Below are positions 39,154 through 48,115 of a DNA stretch of 64,000 nt, one piece after another. Each line of letters opens with the position of its first letter. Within the stretch, counting starts at the first letter, position 1. A program made the position numbers and the translations under genes. The notes under the pieces are model-generated. The model ran no database searches. It saw only the letters and a list, made by a program, of their open reading frames with translations, and was not told where the DNA came from. This DNA comes from Acinetobacter cumulans (GTDB lineage Bacteria > Pseudomonadota > Gammaproteobacteria > Pseudomonadales > Moraxellaceae), in the NCBI RefSeq assembly GCF_003024525.3, contig NZ_CP035934.2, positions 186,001-250,000 of the forward strand, written 5' to 3'.

Positions 39154-39573
39154 ATGGCGAATATGCAGTGTGATGTTGTAAGTGTTCAAGAGTCTTTGTA
39201 CTCTGGCACTGTAACGATGCTAATTGCTAAAGGTGCTGGTGGTGAGTTAGGTATTATGCCTGGCCATGCGCCACTAGTAACTTTACTTAAGCCGGGCGCG
39301 ATCCGCGTTCTGCTTGAGAATGGTACAGAAGAGTTAATCTATGTATCTGGTGGTGTTCTAGAAGTTCAACCGCACGTTGTTACGGTTCTTGCAGATACTG
39401 CAATCCGTGCCGACAACTTAGATGAAGCTGCAATTCTTGAAGCGCGTAAAAACGCTGAAAACTTGCTAGCAAATCAAAAGAGCGATTTGGACGCTGCTGC
39501 TGCTTTGGCTGCTCTTGCAGAAACTGCTGCTCAGTTGGAAACAATCCGCAAAATCAAAAACCGCGCTCAATAA
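39154..39573 (+). CDS. atpC: ATP synthase F1 subunit epsilon
   Basis: 139 residues: N-terminal beta sandwich (about 1-85, [19 protein letters not shown]) and C-terminal helical hairpin that can inhibit ATP hydrolysis. Last gene of the operon. Confidence 0.98.
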   Translation: MANMQCDVVSVQESLYSGTVTMLIAKGAGGELGIMPGHAPLVTLLKPGAIRVLLENGTEELIYVSGGVLEVQPHVVTVLADTAIRADNLDEAAILEARKNAENLLANQKSDLDAAAALAALAETAAQLETIRKIKNRAQ

Positions 39574-39593
39574 GACGCAGTTTGAGATTGAAG

Positions 39594-39620
39594 AAACCGT
39601 CCGAAAGGGCGGTTTTTTTT
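39594..39620 (+). terminator. Terminator of the atp operon
   Basis: Arms AACCGTCC and GGGCGGTT around the stable loop GAAA, followed by eight T. Confidence 0.93.
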
Positions 39621-39739
39621 GCTATAAATTAAATGTTTATCTAAAGCTTTAAGGTTATTTTTTATGGCTAAAGTTGCATATATTTTATGCAATAATTGGA
39701 GTATGTTCGGTCAATTATTTAGCATCTAAGTAGCACAGT

Positions 39740-40045
39740 ATGAATTTGATTGCGTATGAAGCTCAAAGTTGGGAACTGTATCGAGATGATGAACGCTATT
39801 ATCTCAGTATTGCGATGGATATGAGCTCCGTAGTGTCTTGTTGGGATTTAGTTTTGAACCAAGATGAAATACAAGCTTATGAACACCGTGGTCGTGTCAG
39901 TATTCAGGAATTGGCAAAGCGAATGATTGAGCAGGCCTACAAAGGCGATTTCAGCAATATGGAAAGCCGTTTAGCGAAACCGTATGAGCGTTATGCTATG
40001 CAAAGTGCATATAAAATTTGGCAGGGTAGCCAAAAAGTGGATTAA
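39740..40045 (+). CDS. Conserved hypothetical protein
   Basis: 101 residues, soluble, mixed alpha/beta, acidic N-terminal half and basic C-terminal helix. I do not recognise a domain. The stop overlaps by four bases the stop of the convergent kinase-like gene. Confidence 0.7.
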   Translation: MNLIAYEAQSWELYRDDERYYLSIAMDMSSVVSCWDLVLNQDEIQAYEHRGRVSIQELAKRMIEQAYKGDFSNMESRLAKPYERYAMQSAYKIWQGSQKVD

Positions 40046-40485
40046 TCAAACATAGGTATTACTGAAAATTCACCATTGCCAATAATCTTCAACTTAAAAA
40101 TTTGACTAAAGCCTTCATCGAGTTTGGGTATTTCAAGCTTCTTATAAGTTGCTCGAACGCCAACTTCAGGAATATTGGCTTTACCTTCGCGGTGGCGATT
40201 ACGTTCTAAAGTGCTGTTTAAATCGGTTTCAAAATAATAAGAAATCACTTCAAAGCCAGCATCTTTGGCCCGTTGAATATAGCGAGCACGATCTTGCTGG
40301 GTTGGGTTGGTATTATCAATGACCATTTGGGTTTGAGAGGCTAAACCAGCTTCAAAAATGATATTTTCTCGATGCCGTGTTTTCAGCATATCCAAGTTAA
40401 TACGCAAATGGCTATGGGCTAAATTTAGTAAATAGAAACTCGATTTACCTGCTGCTTGTACACCCGTAAAAATAATCAGTTGCAT
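40042..40485 (-). CDS. P-loop kinase-like/zeta-toxin-like ATPase
   Basis: 147 residues from the ATG at 40485. Walker A is GVQAAGKSSF at 7-16; a second conserved motif, MVIDNTNPTQQDRARYI, resembles polynucleotide-kinase/zeta-type proteins, in which the Asp contacts substrate. It is small and has no antitoxin beside it, so a nucleotide or nucleic-acid kinase is as likely as a toxin. Confidence 0.75.
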   Translation of the reverse strand: MQLIIFTGVQAAGKSSFYLLNLAHSHLRINLDMLKTRHRENIIFEAGLASQTQMVIDNTNPTQQDRARYIQRAKDAGFEVISYYFETDLNSTLERNRHREGKANIPEVGVRATYKKLEIPKLDEGFSQIFKLKIIGNGEFSVIPMFD

Positions 40486-40636
40486 CGAATCGTACTTTAG
40501 CCATGAACAAAAAATAATTAAATCATGCCAACCGTATAGACACAATCTTCGTAAAATTCATTTAGAAAGTGGTGACTTAACGTATTCGCTATCTATTACA
40601 ATAGATAGAACACAGATGATAACTAAAAGAGTCGCC

Positions 40637-41503
40637 ATGCAACAGCTTGAAGGAATTGAATATCGGCAATTTGCACAGAGTGAGCTGCATTATATTCAGG
40701 TATCTAATGCATTTTGTGAGGCAAAAATTGCATTGCAAGGTGGACAGATTCTTGAGTTTTATTCAAAAATGCAGCAACGCCACTTGTTGTGGTTGTCTGA
40801 GCTGAATCAATATGTTGTTGCGAAAGCCATTCGAGGTGGGATTCCACTCTGTTTTCCATGGTTTGGTGCACATGAAACTGAACAGGACTTTCCTGCACAT
40901 GGTTTTGCTCGAAATTTAACATGGCAGTGTCAAGATATTGTGATGGATGACTTTGGTCATCATATTACTTTGCAGCTAAGTGATAGTGAACAGAGTAGAA
41001 AATACTGGAATTATGCGTTTAACTTGCAAATGGTGATCCATTGCGAAGAGGTATTAAGACTCGAGTTTAAATTACAGAATTTAGATCATGAGGCCTTTGA
41101 TTTTGCTTTTGCATGGCATAGTTATTTCCCTGCACAGACCACTGGGGCTAGAATTACGGGTCTTGAAGGACAATTTTATATTGATCAGTTGGATCAGAAT
41201 CAGATAAAGCAGCAAACTGAACATGCCATTAAGTTTGATGCAGAATTAGATCGAATTTATCCTTTAACGAAGATGAATTTTGTATTAGAACAAAGTCCGC
41301 AAACTTATATCAATATACAAAGTACCGCGCAAAGTGCAGTGATTTGGAATCCTTGGGTGGACAAAGCAAAACGCATGGCCGATGTTGCAGATGAGGCATG
41401 GTGTGATTTTGTATGTATTGAATGTGGTCAAATGGCATCGGCTAAACAATGCTTAAATGCAGGTGCAAGTATTCAGTTTGAACTTACAATCAGTGGCGCA
41501 TAA
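40637..41503 (+). CDS. D-hexose-6-phosphate mutarotase (YeaD-like aldose 1-epimerase)
   Basis: 288 residues from the ATG at 40637 (AAGAG before it). The galactose-mutarotase fold is shown by GGIPLCFPWFGAH, PAHGFARN and FAFAWHSYF, with catalytic His in HGF and His in WHSYF, and a Glu near the end (VCIECGQ). It interconverts anomers of glucose-6-phosphate. Confidence 0.9.
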   Translation: MQQLEGIEYRQFAQSELHYIQVSNAFCEAKIALQGGQILEFYSKMQQRHLLWLSELNQYVVAKAIRGGIPLCFPWFGAHETEQDFPAHGFARNLTWQCQDIVMDDFGHHITLQLSDSEQSRKYWNYAFNLQMVIHCEEVLRLEFKLQNLDHEAFDFAFAWHSYFPAQTTGARITGLEGQFYIDQLDQNQIKQQTEHAIKFDAELDRIYPLTKMNFVLEQSPQTYINIQSTAQSAVIWNPWVDKAKRMADVADEAWCDFVCIECGQMASAKQCLNAGASIQFELTISGA

Positions 41504-41599
41504 CTGGTGCTCAGATACGGGATGTGATGTTTTTTTCTGCATTATGGTCATTTGGGATATATTAATGCAGAATTTACTATTAAAAAATAGAATAAAAAT

Positions 41600-42076
41600 A
41601 TGAAAACATATTGTTATAAATCTTTATTTTTATTGATTATTTGTACTTTTTTGAGTGCATGTCAAACAGTGCGGTATGTAACGAAACCTAATTATCCAAC
41701 CGAAGCATCGTTGGTGGCCAATGCTTACGATAATGGGCTCAGTACTGAGTTAGACATGCCTTACTTACAAGCCTACTTTAATTTAAAGCAGGCTTACCAA
41801 CGCTGTGTGGCGTTTAGTACTGATCAAGCCTTGGTATTTACAGATAATCGCTTAGAACAAGAGATTGAGTTGGGTACATTATTTGCTAAAACTGAGCATG
41901 GTGAATTTCTACAAAAAACCTTGGTTGAAGGTTTGGGGCAAAATAAAACCCGAATCAGTCTATTTTTGCCCAAACAGTATAAATTTGCCAAACAGCGCTT
42001 TAAGCAGGATATCGTACGCGCCAGAGGTCAAGACAAAGCCTGTAATTTAGGTGTCGTGATTCCAATTCAAGCTTAA
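41600..42076 (+). CDS. Hypothetical lipoprotein
   Basis: 158 residues with a lipoprotein signal: hydrophobic LFLLIICTF then lipobox LSAC (Cys21). The mature part contains two more cysteines (about 68 and 151) that could pair. No family recognised. It overlaps the convergent pirin gene by four bases. Confidence 0.7.
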   Translation: MKTYCYKSLFLLIICTFLSACQTVRYVTKPNYPTEASLVANAYDNGLSTELDMPYLQAYFNLKQAYQRCVAFSTDQALVFTDNRLEQEIELGTLFAKTEHGEFLQKTLVEGLGQNKTRISLFLPKQYKFAKQRFKQDIVRARGQDKACNLGVVIPIQA

Positions 42077-43071
42077 GATTGTTCTGGAAACTCTTTGCGT
42101 TGGCCACCATCATAACTGGCAAAGCGAGCTTGCTCACGTGAAAAAACAGGTGCTGGGCTAGGCCAAGGCCATTCACCAAAATGTGTTGCGCGGTAGCGAC
42201 GAAATGCGTCATCTAACTCCTGATTTGTATTTAGTACAAATGGGCCACGCATTGCGACAGGTGCACCAATAGGTTCACCTTCAAGCCATAAAATCCGTGC
42301 TTCAACTTCGCCTGCTTGGAGTTGAATATTCACATCGGGTTTTAGTTCAGCCAAATGTTTATGCTGAATTTGGGTCTTGGCTAATTCGAGGGTATCGCCT
42401 TGATAGAAATAGGCAAATCGCGTTGCAGTTGCGGTTGTTGCTGGAATGGTTAATGTGGCATGGGGTGCGAGGGTAATAAGATAAATATTGACTTTGTTTT
42501 CTGGTGCAGCTGCCCATGAGTGTGGTGGTCGTGAAATCGCTTCAGTACCTTGGTATTGCCCAGATATTATGCGGATATCAGTATCACGACCTTGGGTATC
42601 TTTTGCGCTTACATGCGGAATATGCTCACGCCAAAACATTTTATAGTCTGCAGGCTGTTGTTTTTGCTCGGGCGATGAATTAAACCAAATTTGAAATAAT
42701 TCGAATGGATTTTCACGGTCTTCATTGAGTAGCGGAAACATTTCGCAGTGTTCAACGCCACTACCTGTACTTAGCCATTGAACATCGCCAGCGCCATAGC
42801 GCCCGCCATTGCCCAAAGAGTCGAAATGATCGACAACGCCTTGCTCTACCAAGGTAATGGTTTCAAATCCTGTATGCGGGTGCTCTGGAAAGCCGGGGAC
42901 AGTATCACCATAATACATATTGAATTCTTGATGTTGCGCAGCTGTAGCTGGGCCTAAGTTGGCATTGGCCTTGGGGAAATGATCAATATGGTGTGCAGTA
43001 AATAGAAAAGGGTCTTTTAAATCTAGACGAAAAGTAATGGGGCTAAGGGCATAAATGACCGCGCCAGACAT
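42073..43071 (-). CDS. Pirin family protein
   Basis: 332 residues from the ATG at 43071 (AGAGAGAA upstream). The bicupin pirin layout is seen: HPHTGFETITLVEQGVVDHFDSLGNGGRYGAGDVQWLSTGSGVEHCEMFP in the N-terminal cupin, with the metal residues from HPHTG, His and Glu-His-x-Glu (VEHCE). The C-terminal domain ends with GGPF-like RGPFVLNT. Some pirins oxidise quercetin. Longer than the partial pirin at the window start and a different paralog. Confidence 0.88.
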   Translation of the reverse strand: MSGAVIYALSPITFRLDLKDPFLFTAHHIDHFPKANANLGPATAAQHQEFNMYYGDTVPGFPEHPHTGFETITLVEQGVVDHFDSLGNGGRYGAGDVQWLSTGSGVEHCEMFPLLNEDRENPFELFQIWFNSSPEQKQQPADYKMFWREHIPHVSAKDTQGRDTDIRIISGQYQGTEAISRPPHSWAAAPENKVNIYLITLAPHATLTIPATTATATRFAYFYQGDTLELAKTQIQHKHLAELKPDVNIQLQAGEVEARILWLEGEPIGAPVAMRGPFVLNTNQELDDAFRRYRATHFGEWPWPSPAPVFSREQARFASYDGGQRKEFPEQS

Positions 43072-43173
43072 GGCTACATTCTCTCTATTATTATTGCTAA
43101 TCTCTTTAATGTAAGAGTGAATGTGGCACAAATCTGTAGCGGAACTGTATAAATTCAGGCCATTTTAGATAGA

Positions 43174-43779
43174 TTAAGAGGTGCTGTCTGAATCTTGGTT
43201 TTTATCTTTGGGTTGTTGAATCAGCATAGCGGCTAATTTCAGCATCTCGCCTTGAATATTCCCCATTTGTTGTTCAATTTTTTTAAAGTCGACTTGGCTT
43301 AAATCGACTTGGCCATTCAGAAAAGGTGAATTGAGTACCTGTTGATTGGCGTCCAAAATATTTTGGCGGATGTCAGTGATTTCTTGTGACTTGAGCTGGA
43401 CTTTATTGAGGGCTAGATCAAAGGCTTTTAATTGTTGTTGGAGCTGTGTGGCAGCGTGTTGTAATTGAACATGATCTTGTTGATCTACTGCTTTTTGTAG
43501 CTCGCTTTGAGTTTGCTGCAATTGTTGGGTGTAGTCATTGGTGCTGAGCTGTAAATCAGTGACATCACGCATGATATAAAATAAATTGCCTTGCTTTAGA
43601 TCTGAGCGCGTCGCATCTTGTTGCTCAGACATCGGCTGTATTTCATCCGCAGTATGCGCAAGCTCAGATGTACTTTCACTGCTGGAAGGATCTCGGCCTG
43701 ATTGATCACAGCCCAGTAAAACCAAACCAGTGGCAAAAATAGTGAATGGGAGAACAGCACCCTGTAGAAACTTTTTCAT
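43174..43779 (-). CDS. Hypothetical coiled-coil lipoprotein
   Basis: 201 residues. Lipobox LLGC follows a signal peptide (Cys24). The mature part is Gln-rich and helical (about 70-190), likely a coiled coil. No domain recognised. Confidence 0.7.
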   Translation of the reverse strand: MKKFLQGAVLPFTIFATGLVLLGCDQSGRDPSSSESTSELAHTADEIQPMSEQQDATRSDLKQGNLFYIMRDVTDLQLSTNDYTQQLQQTQSELQKAVDQQDHVQLQHAATQLQQQLKAFDLALNKVQLKSQEITDIRQNILDANQQVLNSPFLNGQVDLSQVDFKKIEQQMGNIQGEMLKLAAMLIQQPKDKNQDSDSTS

Positions 43780-43891
43780 TACAGCTAAATCTATCTATTT
43801 ATTTAATTTCTAATATGCAGTCAAAATATGTAAACAAAATAGAGAGACACAAAGTCATAACAAAAAAATGAATGAAATAGATAAAACAAAA

Positions 43892-43911
43892 AAGAGCGCC
43901 GAAGCGCTCTT
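43892..43911 (-). terminator. Terminator of the RcnB-like gene
   Basis: On the minus strand, arms AAGAGCGC and GCGCTCTT close a stable TTCG tetraloop, followed by T-rich sequence. Confidence 0.9.
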
Positions 43912-43928
43912 ATATGACTTAGAATGAA

Positions 43929-44306
43929 TTAGCCAGCAATAATTTTAATAATGCTGTGGCTGATGATATTAGTTAACACATAATCGCCATTTACTTTAAT
44001 CCATTGTTGATTTTTACCTGGTTTACTCAATTTTTTGTATTTGCTGTGATCGACTTTGTAACTGTTGCCACGGTATTGGCTTGGTACTTTTTGTCCTGCA
44101 CGCCAGTCATGAGCTGGTTTAACCGATTTTTTATGCTGCTGCGCTTGAGGTTTAGCAGGCATTTTATTTTTTTGCACTTGATGCTGTGCAGGGGCCTTTT
44201 GATTATGTTCAATTTGAGGCTGATTGTTTTGAGGTGCAGCCATTGCAGGTGCAGCGACTAAAGCTGTTGAAATTGACAGTACAATTGCTTTCATTAATGT
44301 ATTCAT
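43929..44306 (-). CDS. RcnB family periplasmic protein
   Basis: 125 residues: signal peptide (about 1-23, AMAAP), a Gln/His/Lys-rich low-complexity linker, then the RcnB core (about 66-122: HDWRAGQKVPSQYRG, WIKVNGDYVLTNIISHSIIKIIAG). RcnB tunes nickel/cobalt efflux in E. coli; many relatives have no proven metal role. No efflux gene lies adjacent. Confidence 0.85.
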   Translation of the reverse strand: MNTLMKAIVLSISTALVAAPAMAAPQNNQPQIEHNQKAPAQHQVQKNKMPAKPQAQQHKKSVKPAHDWRAGQKVPSQYRGNSYKVDHSKYKKLSKPGKNQQWIKVNGDYVLTNIISHSIIKIIAG

Positions 44307-44538
44307 ATTTTCACCTGTTATTTGCTACAAGCATTTGTGGATAGCTTCATCATAGAGTTGATTAACAGATAAAAATTGAATGTATTGTTGTAGATCAATT
44401 AAAATAATGGATTAACTATGTGTTTTATCTTCATTTGATAATATTTTTTATTTATTTGGTTATGTTTTTTAATAAAGCCTTATTAGAGTCTTAAATTGAT
44501 AACTCGAATAAGGCGTTAATGGTGTTGCTACAATAAGC

Positions 44539-45081
44539 TTATTTTGCCAATTCAGCATTAATGGCATCCACAATACGTGGGTCATCAGCCGTAATATCAG
44601 GTGCAAAGCGCGCCACAACTTCACCTTGTTTATTCACAAGGAATTTTTCAAAGTTCCATAGAACTTCAGGTGGCTCATTTGGTGTAAGGCCATAATCCAC
44701 GAGATCTTTCCACCAAGGCCCTTCACCAATACGTGTTGGAATGGCTTGGGTGAGGGTTTGGTAAAGTGGATGTTTATCTGCACCAGCCACTGAAATTTTA
44801 GAAAATAATGGGAAATCTACTTGATAATTGAGTGAGCAGAACTGCTGAATTTCCTCATCTGTACCCGGTTCTTGCGCTAAGAAGTTATTTGCAGGGAAGC
44901 CTAAAATTTCTAAACCTTCAGCTTTTTTCGCAGAATACAGTTTTTCTAAGCCTTCATATTGTGGTGTTAAACCACATTTTGAAGCGACGTTGACTAACAA
45001 TAAAACTTTGCCAGCATATTGATTTAATGTGGTTTCTTGTCCATCAATACGGTTGACTGAAATGTCATATACAGAAGCCAT
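44539..45081 (-). CDS. Glutathione peroxidase-like thiol peroxidase
   Basis: 180 residues. The peroxidatic Cys36 is in NVASKCGLTPQY, with FPANNF and the WNFEKFL motif giving the Gln/Trp/Asn tetrad. It is the non-selenium type found in bacteria (BtuE-like). These usually draw electrons from thioredoxin or glutathione. Confidence 0.93.
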   Translation of the reverse strand: MASVYDISVNRIDGQETTLNQYAGKVLLLVNVASKCGLTPQYEGLEKLYSAKKAEGLEILGFPANNFLAQEPGTDEEIQQFCSLNYQVDFPLFSKISVAGADKHPLYQTLTQAIPTRIGEGPWWKDLVDYGLTPNEPPEVLWNFEKFLVNKQGEVVARFAPDITADDPRIVDAINAELAK

Positions 45082-45314
45082 GTAAATTTCCTATTTACTT
45101 ATAAATGTATCTTCACTGTTTTAGCGGTAAAACGTTTACGGGGCAAGCGCTGTGTTGCTTACTTTGGCTGGTATTTGTCGTTTTCTTTGTATCAATTCAG
45201 CATAAGTAATTCAGAATTTCTGCATCAAGCATAAGCTCAGCATTCCGCAGTAGATGAGACGATTCAATTTAAAAGACCTATTAAGAGAGCAAACTATGAG
45301 CTTGCGACTTCCTT

Positions 45315-46079
45315 TTAATCTCTTAATTGTGTTGGGGTTTTACCTGTATAGCGTTTAAAAAATTCGATAAAACTGGAACTATGTTGATAACCGAGAGCAA
45401 AACTCAGAGCTTTAATGGATACGCCATGTTTAAGCTGCTGAATGGCATATAACAGTTTTGCACGATTTCGCCATTCACTTAGCCCCATGTGTAATTCATT
45501 TTGACTGAGGCGCAGTAATTGCCGTTCACTCAGCTGCGTGGTGGTTAGGCATTGTTGTAAGCTCAGTGGAAAATATTCAGGTGCACTCAGGTGTTGTAAG
45601 AGCGGTTGCAAAATAGGGTGATGGCTTTGTGGTAAATAGTGCTGATGTTTGGGTGCTATTTGGAGTTGATCGTAGATTACCCAAAGCAAATGGCGATATA
45701 CCTTTAAGCTGGCATGATCTTTTGCCTTTAAAGTTTCTTCCACTAAGGCCCTAAAAAACGGGCTTACACTTAAGATTTCAGTATGGGCTGAAATATTGCG
45801 ACCGAGTTCGGGTGCCAGTCGAATAGCAACATAATGAATGGGTTGTTCATCTATCGCATGTGAATTGTGTTCTGTATACGGGGGAATCCATAAACCATAG
45901 CTCGGTGGTGCAAGATGGAGTTGACCTTCGACTTCATATTCAAATAGTCCATTTAAGCAAAAATTAAAATCTCCCCATAAACAGCTATGCGAATAGACCT
46001 GATCGTTAGGGCTGTAGCAAGCCGTAAAAATTTCAATGGCTTGTTCAATACATTGGGGGGGATCTACTAAATTTGGCAT
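45315..46079 (-). CDS. AraC family transcriptional regulator
   Basis: 254 residues from the ATG at 46079; the frame continues to a TTG at 46115. The N-terminal cupin-like sensor (HSCLWGDFNFCLNGLFEYEVEGQ) is followed by a C-terminal double helix-turn-helix ending GVSIKALSFALGYQHSSSFIEFFKRYTGKTPTQLRD. Divergent from a DMT transporter 110 bases away, its probable target. Confidence 0.9.
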   Translation of the reverse strand: MPNLVDPPQCIEQAIEIFTACYSPNDQVYSHSCLWGDFNFCLNGLFEYEVEGQLHLAPPSYGLWIPPYTEHNSHAIDEQPIHYVAIRLAPELGRNISAHTEILSVSPFFRALVEETLKAKDHASLKVYRHLLWVIYDQLQIAPKHQHYLPQSHHPILQPLLQHLSAPEYFPLSLQQCLTTTQLSERQLLRLSQNELHMGLSEWRNRAKLLYAIQQLKHGVSIKALSFALGYQHSSSFIEFFKRYTGKTPTQLRD

Positions 46080-46189
46080 GTCTGGCTTCAATCGATGTCG
46101 GGAGACCAATATCAATGTCTGAAATAAGATATTTAAATTAAAACAGACAGCGTACAGAATATAGACTTTATTAAAATAGAGATAGCATC

Positions 46190-47080
46190 ATGCGAATAGG
46201 CAATCCAAGGTTTGCATTTATTTTGCCTTTGATCGCAGTGTTGATTTGGTCGCTCAACATTGTTGTTACTCGCTATGTGGTTGATTTTATTTCTCCCTTA
46301 AGTATTAGTTTTTATCGTTGGTTGTTGGCGTTTATTGTGTTAACACCCTTTATGATTTTGCCTGTTTGGCGCCATCGCATACAGCTTTTGCAACTTTGGC
46401 CAAAGCTGGCTTTATTGTCTGCATTTGGCATGGTGTTGTATCAGGGCTTGGCGTATAGCGCTGCGCACTATACAACGGCCACCAATATGGGCTTAATTAA
46501 TGCATTTACACCTGTTTTTACCATTGTGATTGCCATTTTTATTTTAAAAGAATATCCGAGCCCTTTAACTGTATTGGGCTGTGGAATTTCCTTCATGGGG
46601 TTGGTGTTGGTGATCACTCAGGGAGAGTTTGCGCGCCTCATTGATTTTGGCCAATATTTTGGTGATTTATTAATGGTGTTGGCTGTCTTTTTATATGCTT
46701 TTTATGGGGTATTTCTTAAAAAGTGGTATATTTCACTTCCAGTAATGGTGAGTTTATACATCCAAATTCTTTTTGCATTGATTTATCATCTGCCCTTTGT
46801 GTATTGGCAAGGCTTAGATGCGCTAAATGCAAACAATACTGCTTCAGTTTTATACGCAGGTATTTTTCCTTCTATTTTTGCCACCTTACTTTGGATGATG
46901 GCGGTACAACGTTTAGGGCCAAACAGCACCAGTATTTTTATGAACTTCATGCCTGTCTTTACTGCGTTGATTGCGTATTTTTGGTTGGGGGAGCAATGGG
47001 GGATATATCATACAGTCGGTACTGCTCTGACCATTTTGGGGGTATTACTGGCGCAAAATAGTCGGCTGTGGCGTAGTTAA
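46190..47080 (+). CDS. EamA/DMT family transporter
   Basis: 296 residues, ten predicted helices in two EamA repeats (FILPLIAVLIWSLNIVVTRYVV... and GDLLMVLAVFLYAFYGVFLKKW). Drug/metabolite transporter family, likely exporting a small metabolite; the substrate is unknown. Probably controlled by the divergent AraC protein. Confidence 0.92.
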   Translation: MRIGNPRFAFILPLIAVLIWSLNIVVTRYVVDFISPLSISFYRWLLAFIVLTPFMILPVWRHRIQLLQLWPKLALLSAFGMVLYQGLAYSAAHYTTATNMGLINAFTPVFTIVIAIFILKEYPSPLTVLGCGISFMGLVLVITQGEFARLIDFGQYFGDLLMVLAVFLYAFYGVFLKKWYISLPVMVSLYIQILFALIYHLPFVYWQGLDALNANNTASVLYAGIFPSIFATLLWMMAVQRLGPNSTSIFMNFMPVFTALIAYFWLGEQWGIYHTVGTALTILGVLLAQNSRLWRS

Positions 47081-47312
47081 GTGGATTTTTATGTTTGCTC
47101 AAATGAACTAGTTGGTTAAAAAAAGAACAAATAAACTGACTTTTTTTGATTGGATAATGCACTTATATGTGTAAAATTAAGTGTAAAAAATGATTAAATT
47201 GATGATTATTTCAATTAAAACACAATCAAAAATAGTGAGATAGTTTTACTAATGGTATGTTTTTTATTAACTAATGATACTTTTTATATTTTTTGTAATA
47301 GAAAAAACCTAT

Positions 47313-47466
47313 TTGTTTGGTTGGTGTGTTTGCGACATAATGCCTGCATAGAAAGTCATCAAGCATTGAATTGATTGGTTTTCCCAGAGATTTACGAACC
47401 CTCTGGATGTGGTTTACACATCCTTTTTTATGCTCAGTCATCCCTATATGACTGAGCTTTTTTTTA
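47313..47466 (+). ncRNA. Candidate small RNA with promoter and double terminator
   Basis: A possible promoter (TTGTTT 47313-47318, 17 bp, CATAAT 47336-47341) starts a transcript near 47348. It has a hairpin CCAGAG/CTCTGG (47384-47389, 47401-47406), then GGATGTG/CACATCC (47405-47411, 47417-47423) followed by TTTTTT, then a strong terminator GCTCAGTCAT/ATGACTGAGC (47432-47441, 47448-47457) followed by nine T. There is no reading frame of note and the preceding gene ends about 270 bases earlier, so the terminator does not simply belong to it. Confidence 0.5.
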
Positions 47467-47503
47467 TCTGAAATTTACTGAGTCCTTGCAAGAGAACTCA
47501 ATA

Positions 47504-48073
47504 TTATGCGCGGATGATTTCACCTGTTTGCGCATCAATAATTTTACTTGGTTCACGACTTAAGCCTAAATCACCATTTAAATAATTGGGTGATTGCTGG
47601 AAATATGCTGTAGCTTCTTGTAATGAACGAGCAGGGCTTAAACCCGCAGGGTTAGCACTGGTTGAAACAATAAAACCATTAAATGCATTGCAAAGGGCAA
47701 CACACAGTGGATGGGTCGTCACACGGACTGCTACCTTTGGATGGTCGCCTTTAATCCAGTGTGGAATGTGTTCACCCGCAGGGAGTAACCACGTGGTAGC
47801 ACGCTCAGTAGGTGCGCGATTACTCCATGAATCAATTACTTGTGTGCGCATTTCAGGAGAGAGAGCCTCTAATAAATGCGCAACTTGATTGACATTTGAT
47901 GCCAGTAAAATGACACCTTTTTCAATTGGACGTTGTTTTAAACGTAAAATTTCATGAAATGCTGCTTCATTAAAGGGGTCGCAACCTAGGCCCCACACAG
48001 CCTCTGTAGGATATGCCAGAACGAGTCCTTGTTTAAGACATGACGCTGCTTCGGCAACAGAGGTAGTAATCAT
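47504..48073 (-). CDS. tsaC: Threonylcarbamoyl-AMP synthase TsaC (YrdC/Sua5)
   Basis: 189 residues, a stand-alone YrdC domain. YPTEAVWGLGCDP, KQRPIEKGVILLAS and STSANPAGLSPA are the diagnostic motifs. It makes threonylcarbamoyl-AMP for tRNA t6A at position 37. Gene order tsaC-dprA-LysM-def is common in gammaproteobacteria. Confidence 0.95.
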   Translation of the reverse strand: MITTSVAEAASCLKQGLVLAYPTEAVWGLGCDPFNEAAFHEILRLKQRPIEKGVILLASNVNQVAHLLEALSPEMRTQVIDSWSNRAPTERATTWLLPAGEHIPHWIKGDHPKVAVRVTTHPLCVALCNAFNGFIVSTSANPAGLSPARSLQEATAYFQQSPNYLNGDLGLSREPSKIIDAQTGEIIRA

Positions 48074-48115
48074 CTGATAAACACCTTTTTAACATGCAAA
48101 AGGCTATTGTGAACC

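Noticed and set aside
40042..40485. Toxin of a zeta-type toxin-antitoxin pair
   Set aside because: No epsilon-like antitoxin next to it; the neighbour is convergent, so pairing is unlikely.
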